Positions 1 to 7,914 of a stretch of DNA of 24,222 nt are shown here, piece by piece. The notes under the pieces were generated by a model. The model was not told the origin of the DNA and did no database searches. It worked only from the letters and a program-made list of their open reading frames with translations. Origin of the DNA: Fonticula alba (lineage: Eukaryota > Opisthokonta > Rotosphaerida > Fonticulaceae); NCBI RefSeq assembly GCF_000388065.1, contig NW_009242972.1, positions 3,755,006 through 3,779,227 of the forward strand. The letters run 5' to 3'. Both the position numbers and the translations under genes were made by a program. How positions within the stretch are numbered: the stretch's first letter is position 1; every line of letters starts with the position of its first letter.

Positions 1-301
1 CCCCAGCCCTACCCTGCGGGGCCCTCGGGAATATGCCGGGGCCGGGGGTGGCTGCCCCCCCGCCCCCCCTTCCCACACGGAAGCTCCGGCCATGCCCCCG
101 GCCACATCCAGCCAGACGCACCCGGGCGCAGGGCCGGGACTCATGCTCCTTTCAAGATGAGCCAGGCCCAGGCACTGGGCCGGTGAGGCGCTCGACTAAA
201 CCCCTCCCCCTTCTGCCTCTCCCCTCCCCCCCCCTGGCCCCTCCCAATTGCCTCCCCCCTCTCTCTGTCTCCTCTTTCTCCCTCCCTCTGCACAGATCGC
301 C
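1..301 (+). promoter_or_regulatory. Upstream region of the mL50-like gene, with a candidate 5' UTR intron
   Basis: No protein is supported here. A candidate 5' UTR intron runs from 183 (donor gtgagg) to 295 (acceptor ctgcacag, preceded by a long C/T-rich tract from about 200), ending six bases before the ATG at 302. Splicing the ATG at 158 onto the downstream exon gives a frame that does not match the mitochondrial leader, so the upstream exon is read as non-coding. The promoter itself is not recognisable; no TATA-like element is seen. Confidence 0.4.
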
Positions 302-1114
302 ATGCTCTCTCGGTCTGTTGGTCTGGTTCGCGTGGCCAGCGCGCGCCCGCTTCTGCGCACCCTCAGCCGCCCGTTCTCTTCGGCGGCCACCCCGCCGGGA
401 GCCGCTGTCGGCTTTGATGAGGACTACGTCGACGAGCCGCCCACCGAGGAGGAGCCTGCCCCGGCCAAGGCCGGCTTCGTCAAGTCGCCGCTGACCCGGC
501 GCCAGCCGGCGGCCTCTGCCGGGGCCTGGTACGCCGAGCTGCTGGAGGTTTCGCCGCTCGTGGCTCCGTCGGTCGACCCGGCCGACATGTACCTCGACCA
601 GGCGGCCGCCCTGGCCCAGAAGGAATCCATCACGGCCTGGGTCAAGGGCAAGATCGCCGAGGTCGGCATGGCCCATGGTGTGTCTGATGGGTCGCTCGGT
701 GACCGGGAGAGCAAGTTTAAGGTGCGTTGCTTTTCCTCCGTCTTTCCTCCTCCTTTGCACCTTGGTGGCCCGGGTTCGCTTTTCATCTGTCCGCTTCTCA
801 CGCGCCCCTCTTTTCGCCGCCTCCCGTGGGCCGCCCCCCCTTGCCATTGTGGCCGGGCCGCCCGGGGCCTCGAACAACCGCCTGCTCCTCGATTGCAGGT
901 CCTGGCCGAGCTTGAGAAGGGCTTCGGCTTCCGCGTGCCCAACCACATCCTCACCTCGGTGGCCAGCATGGACGACGTGGCTGCCTTCTACACCCCGGTC
1001 CTGACTTCGCCGATCCAGAGCGCCCTGGTGCCGACCGCCACCTCCGACATGATCGACATCCCGGCCAACTTGATTTTCACCACCTCGGTCCGGCGCAAGT
1101 CCGATGACAACTGA
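302..1114 (+). CDS. MRPL50: Mitochondrial ribosomal protein mL50-like (large subunit)
   Basis: Two exons, 302-721 and 899-1114, joined in phase 0, give 211 residues. The intron 722-898 starts gtgcgt and ends gattgcag. The N-terminus (MLSRSVGLVRVASARPLL, then FSSA) is Arg/Ser/Leu-rich without acidic residues until about residue 40, a typical mitochondrial targeting leader. The conserved part lies across the splice junction, about residues 136-200: ESKFK|VLAELEKGFG, VPNHILTSV, DDVAAFY and IPANLIF. This matches the pattern of the mL50 family (D/ESRLKF...L.LGHVVPNS.LH...V.DVLDFY...LPPNL). By homology it is a structural component of the mitoribosomal large subunit, in the matrix. The leader and residues 45-135 are not obviously conserved, so the call rests on the C-terminal third. 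The next gene downstream on the same strand is also mitochondrial. Confidence 0.75.
   Translation: MLSRSVGLVRVASARPLLRTLSRPFSSAATPPGAAVGFDEDYVDEPPTEEEPAPAKAGFVKSPLTRRQPAASAGAWYAELLEVSPLVAPSVDPADMYLDQAAALAQKESITAWVKGKIAEVGMAHGVSDGSLGDRESKFKVRCFSSVFPPPLHLGGPGSLFICPLLTRPSFRRLPWAAPPCHCGRAARGLEQPPAPRLQVLAELEKGFGFRVPNHILTSVASMDDVAAFYTPVLTSPIQSALVPTATSDMIDIPANLIFTTSVRRKSDDN
722..898 (+). other. Intron of the mL50-like gene
   Basis: 177 nt, donor gtgcgt, acceptor gattgcag, phase 0. Without removal the frame stays open, but the inserted segment breaks the conserved ESKFK-VLAEL block, so removal is favoured. Confidence 0.8.
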
Positions 1115-1223
1115 GTGCCCGCTGTCTCTCGTCGCCTCTCTCTCTCTCTCTCTCTTTCTCTCCCTTCCTTTCGGTGGTGCGCGTGGCAGCCGGCTGTTCA
1201 CGCATGAGCCACACGCACACGCG

Positions 1224-1255
<32 letters not shown>

Positions 1256-1948
1256 TACCCCCCACGCACACACCCAGGCCTAAGCCCCGCCCAGCCGACG
1301 AACAGTCCCTAGCCCGGCATGCTCTGCCCCCCCCCCCCCTCCCCCCCCCGCGCGCGTCGGCGACACAGCGCGGCGAGGTCCCAGCTCGGGAGGGACAAGG
1401 AAACCTCCGGCCACACACGGGGGGCATCCATGATGCTCCCCGGTCCGCGGCTCGCGCCGGGGAACCGCGACTCCGACCCAAAACCAATAGACTTCAGACC
1501 TCGTGATCTAAATCCAACTGCCCACTATGGCTGGTGCCCCGCGAATATCCGGGGGCACCTCTCCTTTCGTCCAAGCGTGGGGCCGGGGGGGGGGGGCGGG
1601 TCCGGAACGTGTACATCGGCGGCGAAGGTCCCATTCCGGCCGTCTGACAAGAGCGCAGCGGCCGGGCTCCAGGCTGTGGTGCTCTTTTCTGGATGCGCGC
1701 TGGCCGATTCTCTCCGCCGAACTCCGGGCCCGGTCTGGACAATCGGCCCTGATCGCGTTGCGTTTGGCCGGAACAGGGCGGCCCGGGCCCTCGGGGGGGG
1801 GGGGCCACACACAAGGGCGCCGGTTCCCAGGCGGGGGAGGGGTTTTTTCTCGACCCCCCACGCCGTCGCCTCCTCAGGTGAGTCTACCTTTCGCAAGTGC
1901 CTTTTGCCCTTTCCCCACCTCCCCCCCCCCCTGTTGTTGCTTGCCCAA
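1115..1948 (+). other. Spacer between the mL50-like and OMA1-like genes
   Basis: The spacer holds the 3' UTR of the first gene and the 5' region of the second. It contains a (CT)n run at 1136-1155, a (CA)n-rich run at 1210-1254, a C-run at 1327-1339 and an 11-nt C-run at 1921-1931 just before the OMA1 start. A cag|gtgagt at 1875-1883 looks like a donor, but no matching acceptor lies before the ATG at 1949, so no 5' UTR intron is called. No AATAAA is seen. Several reading frames stay open only because of base composition. Confidence 0.5.
1136..1254 (+). repeat. (CT)n and (CA)n microsatellites
   Basis: (CT)10 at 1136-1155 begins 22 nt after the mL50 stop codon. A (CA)n-rich tract interrupted by CG occupies 1210-1254. 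Both would lie in the 3' UTR or just beyond it. Confidence 0.9.
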
Positions 1949-3716
1949 ATGTCGCACCTGTCCTCCTTCTTCCGGACGGTGCATATCCACTCGCCGGGCC
2001 TGATCGGCCGTTCGGCCGCCCGGCGCTTCCACAGCCCCACCAGCGCTCCGAGCCAGCACTCGCCGCAGGGCAACGCCTGGGGCAGCGTTTTCGGCGGGCA
2101 GTCGGTCCACCCGTCGCCGCCGAATCCGGGCGCTGCGCGGCCCATGGGCGGCGCTCCGCCCCGGTACCAGCCGCCGCCGCCGCACCTGCGCCAGATGGGC
2201 CGGCCGCCTGGCGGCCCGTCGGCCGGTGCGCCGTCCGGCTCTCGGCCGAGCCACGGCCGGCCAGGCGGTGGCAGTGGCGGCGGCGCGGGTCGGCCCGGCT
2301 GGCCTGGCCATTCCGGCCGCCATGGCCAGCCCACCCCGCCGGCTCAGCCCTCCGGCAGCAAGTTCCTCTATCTGGGCCTGGCGGCGGCCCTGGCACTGGT
2401 CATGTCGCTAGATCGGGTCACGGAGACCGGCCGCGTGCGGGTGAACTTCATTTCCCCGAACACCATGAAGATGATCGAGACCCGCGTGCGCGGCGCCGCC
2501 CTCAAGGACATCAAGGGCGCCCAGCTGCCGCCCAACCATCCGGTGCGCACCCGAGCTGCCGGCGTGGCTGCCATGTCTGCCTGCCCGCCTCGCCTGCCTG
2601 CTTTTCCTTTTGCCCGCCTGGGCCTGCACGCTGCTGGACTCGGGCCTAACATTGGATCCCCCTCTGGTCGGGCCCCTTGGCGCAGTTTGTCCAGCAGGTC
2701 GCCCAGGTGTCCAAAGCCCTGCTGGTGGCCGCCCAGCAGGACCCGGGCCAGTGGAATATTGTGGTCCTGGACAAGGACGTGGCCAATGCCTTTGTGACTC
2801 CCTTCCGCGATATTGTCATCTTCTCCGGTCTTCAGGAGATCACCCAGGACGAGAATGGCCTGGCCACGGTCATCGGCCATGAGGTGCGTCATCGCCGGTG
2901 ACGCGCCATCGCCCGCTGCGCGCCCCTCTCGCCCGTGTCCCATGACTGACATGTCCGGGGCAGATCTCCCACTACATGCTGGACCACCATGCCGAGAGCA
3001 TCTCCATGCAGATCCTGAGCAACATCGCGCGCCTGGCCCTGGCTGCCTTCGATGGTGGCGCGCTGTCGGGCACTCGCTTCTTCGATGTTCTCTTCAACCT
3101 GCCCTTCTCGCGCAGCTGCGAGCGCGAGGCTGACCATCTTGGGTGCGCTGCCCCTTTCCCCCCCCCCCCCCCCCCCCCTCCCCCGCCTGGGGCCTTGCTT
3201 TTGTTCTCCTTTGGCCACGCGCGATCCCGCACCCGCTCACCGACTCCCTGATGATGCTCTGCCGCTCGTGAACCGCCTCGCCCTTTCGCCCTCCCCCCCC
3301 CTCTCTCTCTCTCTCTCTCTCCGCCCAGTGTTCTCCTCATGGCTCGGGCCTGCTACGATCCGTCGGAAGCGTCGTCGGTATGGGCGCGCATGCGCTCGCA
3401 CGAGGGGCGCCTGTCGAACTCGCCGGTCGCGGCGCGGCTTGGCTCGCTCCTCAACTCCCACCCGAGTAGCATCGAGCGCGAGGCCAACATCAATTCCCAC
3501 CTGCCGGAGGCCCGCTTCCACCGGAAGCTGGCTCGGTGTGATGTGTCGCAGCAAACGCGCGACGGCTTCAGCCGGTTTGCCTCCTCCTTCTTCTCGGATC
3601 GCCCCTCGATGTTTGACTCGTCCATGGAGGCCGAGGAGCTGCGCGATGTCTCCGGCCACATTCCGCCTCTTTTTGGCCAGCGCCTGAAGGAGCCCAAGGA
3701 CATCTACATCGAGTAG
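1949..3716 (+). CDS. OMA1: OMA1-like mitochondrial inner-membrane metalloprotease (M48)
   Basis: Four exons, 1949-2542, 2686-2883, 2964-3142 and 3329-3716, give 452 residues with all phases consistent. Residues 1-32 (MSHLSSFFRTVHIHSPG, then RSAARRF) are a mitochondrial leader. Residues 40-136 are a Gly/Pro-rich linker, and residues 138-154 a single membrane segment. The peptidase domain follows: LPPNHP (193-198), WNIVVLD..VANAF (221-234), the zinc motif HEISH (263-267) with YMLDHHAE after it, and EREAD (317-321), whose E319 should be the third zinc ligand. The motifs ACYD..EASSVWARM and NSHPS further match OMA1. The family cleaves OPA1 and DELE1-type substrates in response to loss of membrane potential. 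The substrate here is not known. Its C-terminal extension after residue 385 has no recognised domain. Confidence 0.93.
2543..2685 (+). other. OMA1 intron 1
   Basis: 143 nt, donor gtgcgc, acceptor ttggcgcag, phase 0. A branch-point-like cctaac lies at about 2645, some 40 nt before the acceptor. Splicing joins LPPNHP directly to FVQQVAQVSKALL, as expected for the family. Confidence 0.8.
2884..2963 (+). other. OMA1 intron 2, splitting the HExxH zinc motif
   Basis: 80 nt, donor gtgcgt, acceptor ggggcag, phase 0, with branch-like ctgac near 2945. It lies between the Glu and the next residue of the zinc-binding HExxH motif. If retained, translation reads V-R-H-R-R and stops, so the transcript would encode a truncated protein that still has HEVRH. 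Confidence 0.9.
3143..3328 (+). other. OMA1 intron 3 with C-run and (CT)n tract
   Basis: 186 nt, donor gtgcgc, acceptor ccgcccag, phase 2. It contains a C-run at 3158-3178 and (CT)10 at 3301-3320, the latter serving as a polypyrimidine tract. Splicing rebuilds ADHLG-VLLMARACYD. Confidence 0.9.
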
Positions 3717-4713
3717 GGCAACAAGGGGACCGGCTGCCTTTCGAGGGATATCGTGCTCTCCTGCCCTCTTTTTCCCCCCCCCCCCCCCCCCCCCCCCGTT
3801 CTTGCTTCCAGGTATATCCGTCGCTGTCGGTCGATCTCCCGATGCCCGCGTGTGAGGGTATCAAATGGAATAGCTCGAGCTGCATCTCACCTTTGCTTGA
3901 TTGTTTGTCGCCCTGTGCCCGTGCTGCCAGCCGTGGCCGAGAGCCCGACCAAGGGAGTCATGAGGCCGTCGGGAGCGGGGCGGGACTCATGGACGAAAGA
4001 AGGCGGGGTCGTATGGAACGGCATCTGGAGAGAGAGAGAGAGGGAAGGCGAGAAGGATGGAGGGAAAGAGGGCATGGGAAAGAGGGTAGCGGAGGGAAGC
4101 AGAGAGAGAGAGAGAGGGAGGGAGGGACAAAGAAAATGGGGGGGAGAGGGAGAATCACAGATGGAGGGAGGATGACGACCGGGGCAAGGCGTCAGAAGGA
4201 CAGAGGCGAGGGGAAATCGACAAGCGCTACCGAGTGGGCCTGCAGCGAGGGACTACTTTGGAGCCGGACAACAGAAGCAGGGCGGGGCTCAAGTCGCCGG
4301 CGGGGGGACGAAGCCGAAAAAAAAAGCAAGAGCGAGGGCAAAAGGTAGAAGGTGACTCAATGATATTGGGCCTTTGCATCATCGATACACTCGAGACTGC
4401 GCTTCAACCCAGAAGCGCCCCATGTCCTATCCTTGTCGGAAGAGGAACATGCCGGAGGGCCTTTTATACCCTGGCAGGAGGCCGGCTCCGCATGGCCGGA
4501 GTCAAAGTGCCACCCTCAATTGAATGACAATGTGACCGGGGCCGGAGGGGCACGGCCATTTCCCTCTCTCAAACCCCGGTCGATCGGTCGATCGGGCAAA
4601 ATGTACCCCAAGCCCCAAAAATGGCGGCCGGGGGGGGGGGCAATGAGAGAGGAGGCAAAAACAAGAAATGGGCCGATCTATATTTTTAGGCGCCCGGGGA
4701 GCGTCCGGCCACA

Positions 4714-4757
<44 letters not shown>

Positions 4758-4763
4758 CCTGGC
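3717..4763. other. Convergent spacer between the OMA1-like gene and the glycosyltransferase gene
   Basis: No gene is supported. It holds a 24-nt C-run (3774-3797), purine-rich (GA)n tracts (4028-4042 and 4101-4115) inside a G/A-rich stretch of about 4020-4210, an 8-nt tandem repeat ggtcgatc at about 4578-4593, an AT-rich patch at about 4677-4690 (a possible polyadenylation region for either gene), and the 43-G tract at 4714-4756. Confidence 0.5.
4714..4756 (+). repeat. Poly-G tract, 43 nt
   Basis: 43 consecutive G on the plus strand. It ends seven bases beyond the stop codon of the minus-strand glycosyltransferase gene, so the mRNA of that gene would carry a C43 run at the start of its 3' UTR. 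The exact length may be affected by sequencing slippage. Confidence 0.9.
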
Positions 4764-6108
4764 TCAGGACGACTTGGATGGCTCGGGGGCCGCCAGCGGG
4801 TCAAGCGGATGGGGCACTGGCGGCCAGTCGACCGGCTCGGCCAGGGCTCGGAGCAGGAGCCGACGCACGGTGTCCACCGAAGCCAGGGCATTGTCGCGAG
4901 CCGGAGCAGCCTCGCCACCAGGCCCGGTTGCCGGCAACCAGCCTGGCCCGGCCGCATGCCACCAATGCCAGTGCCCGAGGACGCCGGCCAACAAGGGGAA
5001 GAGGTGGAATTCATGGTGCGCAGGCATCAACTCGATGACCGCGGCCCCGGGCGGGCAGAGGAGCATATTGTAGAAGGCCCCGCCATGGGGGCCCAGCAGG
5101 ACGGCCGCCCGTTCGAAGAGCGGCGCCGCCGACAGCAGCGACCCGGCTCCCGACGGGCCGGGAGGCGCCGGGGGCGGGTTGTCCTCGGTCGCGCGCCCGG
5201 CCTCGAAGAACACCGGCCGCAGGGGAACCCGGTGCAGCGACCCATCGGGGTGCCGGTAGGTCCGGACCCAGGGCTCGGCCTCCAGCATGCGCCAGATGGC
5301 CAGCTCATTGGGCAGGCTGCGGCCATTTTGCGCGCCGGTGGCTCGCTGCAGGAAAACCAGCCGATCCGGATGCCGGGGAAGGGCTCCGGCCGGGGCCGGC
5401 GAATCCGGCCATTGCCCCTCGCGCCCGGGTGGCCGAAAGCCCCGGGCCCGGCGCAGCAGCAGACCCCGGATGCGCCACCACAGGACCGGGTGCCAGATGG
5501 GGACCTCGGCGAAGGTGACAAATTCCTTGGCCAAGAAGAGAGCCCCTTCGGAGTCCGGGGCCGGGGGGGCCGGAGCAGCAGCTTCATGGGCCTCCGGCAG
5601 GTCCGGCAGCACGCACACCGCCTCGAGCTCCGCCCGGGGAAAGAGCCCGGCGGAGCTTTGGCGGATGGAGGGGAGCCGCCGGCCGGGCCCGGCCAGGCCG
5701 ATTCCAGCCCACAGAAGATCCCCGGCGCGCGCCGACCCCGGGGTACAGGTGGGACCGGGGTTGACGGTGGCCGTGTGCGGCGCAAAGGGGACCTCCCCAG
5801 TGAGGACCGTCAGTTCGTTGGCCCCGAGCTCCGGCAGGAATTCCGCCATCATGGCCAGCCGTGGCAGGCCGGCATCAATCAGATGCTGGAACATGCAGCC
5901 AAGTGGCACGCGCAGGTCGACCGCCACCGGGACCACGGGCAGGGGATGTTGGCTGGGGGATTTGGGGGGGGGGTCCCGCGCGTGCGATTTTCGCGTCAAT
6001 GAGGAGGGTAAAAAAGGGAGAACGCGACAGGGGGGAGGGGGGGGGGGGTGGACCTGGCAACCGGAGAATGGGTCCTGGAAGATCCACGACCAGGGCACTC
6101 CTCGGTAC

Positions 6109-6148
<40 letters not shown>

Positions 6149-7033
6149 GCAAGCAAGCAGGCAAGCAAAGAAAGGAGCCGACAAAAAAACCGAAAGAAGA
6201 ACGAAGGCACCCAAAAGAAGGCCGGCCTCACGGGGAGAGACGCACAAGTCCCCCCATGTGCTGGGGCCACACTTGCCCACCGGGACATTGGTGCGGATGG
6301 AGCTGCGACCGGTGGTGTGGAGGGGCGCATGGAAAATCCAAAGCCCCGGGTCCGAGGTTCCGGCGAAAAAGTCGTCCGCCGGCCCGTTGGCGGCCGCGGC
6401 ACAAAGTTCCGTCAGGCCTCGGCGTCCAGCGGGGGTCAGCCCGCGAAGACTATCCTCAGGCCGACCGGACCATTGGTCAAAGCCAACCGCATGCCAAACC
6501 ACGGGTGGCAATGGTGCGAGGGGAGGAGGCGGAGCCGGGGCACCGGCCGGACGTCCCGGGCCGCGCGGCATGCCGCCCAAGCGCCGGCCCGCTTCGGCGG
6601 CCCCTTCCCCGAGGGCTCCGACCGCCGCACAGGACAGCTGTGTGGCCCGGCGCCAGCTGGCCGCCGGGGCCTCCCCCTGGAAGAAGAGCGCCCGGTGGAG
6701 CGGATCCAAAAAGGAGGGCGGTCGAACTCCAAAAGCCGGGAACTCAAAGCGGATGACCTGCACATGGGATGCGGCCCGGCCGGCCCCGGTGCTGGTATCC
6801 GGCCCGGCATCGACCACCACCCCGCCGGCGGCCAGCAAAAAGGGCGCGCGCCTGGAGGCGGCCGATGCATCCTTGGCCGCTGACCGAGACACCAACCCGG
6901 CGGGGTCGTTGCCGGTACCGGCGGCCCCGGGGCCCCCGTCGGGCGGTCCTCGCAGCAGATACAGCACCGCCAGGCAGGCAAGCCCAAGGACCGCCGGCGG
7001 CAGCAATCGCCGGAGCGATCGCGGCAGGAGCAT
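4764..7033 (-). CDS. GT61-family glycosyltransferase, type II membrane protein (EOGT-like)
   Basis: Two exons on the minus strand, 7033-6246 and 5952-4764, joined in phase 2 (TT|C gives Phe263), give 658 residues. Residues 1-9 are basic and residues 10-27 (LLPPAVLGLACLAVLYLL) form a signal anchor, so the enzyme should face the ER/Golgi lumen. Residues 273-300 (VDLRVPLGCMFQHLIDAGLPR) fit the conserved HF..D.LPR block of DUF563/GT61. Residues 459-480 (RLVFLQRATG..NGRSLPNEL) fit the R..RR.LNE block. Residues 550-573 (GPHGG, YNML, PPGAAVIELMP) fit the GxHGxGL.N.LF.PPG..VIE block. Family members transfer xylose or GlcNAc to proteins or glycans; donor and acceptor cannot be read here. Residues 138-178 and 515-535 are Ala/Pro-rich low-complexity inserts. 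The protein ends in SKSS with no ER-retention signal. Confidence 0.85.
5953..6245 (-). other. Intron of the GT61 gene, containing a (CA)n microsatellite
   Basis: 293 nt on the minus strand, donor gtgcgt at 6245, acceptor tcccccag ending at 5953. It contains a (CA)n run at 6114-6147 (read as (TG)n in the transcript) and a C-rich tract before the acceptor. Reading through it would add a Cys/Val repeat to the protein. Confidence 0.85.
6114..6147 (+). repeat. (CA)n microsatellite in the GT61 intron
   Basis: About 17 CA units, reading (TG)n in the sense of the minus-strand gene and lying 98 nt downstream of its donor site. Confidence 0.9.
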
Positions 7034-7762
7034 CGACCGGATGCCGAGCAGGCCCGGAGGTCTGGGGACCAGCTGAAGGACAGGGAGCGGAGCAGGCCAG
7101 GCAGGCCGACAAGCTGACAGGCAGGAGGACGAGCCGAGCAGCAGAGGTGCGAGGCGGGAGGAAGGGAGCAAGTGGCGGCGGGGGGAAATCGGCGAGGCTT
7201 GTCGCGATCGTCGAGTGACCAGGCCCACGGCCGGGGGGACTTTTTCATGGCCGCCGCCGTGTGTGCCGAGAGATCTCCGGCCATCCCCGGGGGGGGCCCC
7301 CTGCTCCGGCGGGGGGCAGATCCCCCAGCGTCGAAACTGCCCCGGCCGGAGGCGATCGGCCCCCCCCCCCCGCTCCCGCTGCACTCGCTGACAGGGCTCC
7401 GCGTCACGTGCCTTCGCCCGGAGATTGCGCCCTCCCCGACTTCGATGCTGGCTGCGGGCAGATGCGGTGGGGCTTTTTTTTTTTTCCGGCCACTCCCCAG
7501 CGTGTGCCATCTTCTCCCGGGCGCATTCGGGGCGTGCTTCACCGGGGGCCGGAGACCGATCGGTGGGTGTGGCAGCGACACGGGTCCCTGACAATGGTGG
7601 TCTATCTCTATTTTAGCCGAGGCGATACACTGCCAAAGGCATTGCTGGGCTGCGGGGGAGGATATAAGGGGGAAAAAAGACAACAAAGAACCCTGGAAAG
7701 AGAGAAGGGAGAGCGCGAGAGCGAGAGCGAGAGGAGGGAGGGGGCATGGGCACACGCTAATA

Positions 7763-7844
<82 letters not shown>

Positions 7845-7914
7845 CACATGCACACATGCACAAGGGTGTGCGCCAGTGGGCGTCCCCCCGAAGCCCCATC
7901 AGCCGCCATCCGGC
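7034..7914. other. Spacer upstream of the GT61 gene and downstream of the tandem-START gene
   Basis: No gene is supported. It should hold the GT61 promoter (near 7034-7500) and the 3' end of the START gene (near 7700-7914). Notable items are a 13-nt T-run at about 7474-7486, AT-rich patches at about 7601-7616 and at 7660-7666, and the compound repeat at 7767-7861. Confidence 0.5.
7767..7861 (+). repeat. Compound (CA)n-(CG)n-(CACG)n microsatellite
   Basis: An unbroken alternating purine-pyrimidine stretch: (AC)n to about 7792, (CG)n to about 7807, then ACGC units to about 7843 and a CATGCACA tail. It would lie in the 3' UTR or flank of the START gene. Such sequence favours Z-DNA. Confidence 0.92.

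Noticed and set aside
152-1273. Minus-strand open frame of 373 codons
   Set aside because: It begins in the (CA)n repeat as a Cys-Val run and lies antisense to the mL50-like gene; no motif supports it.
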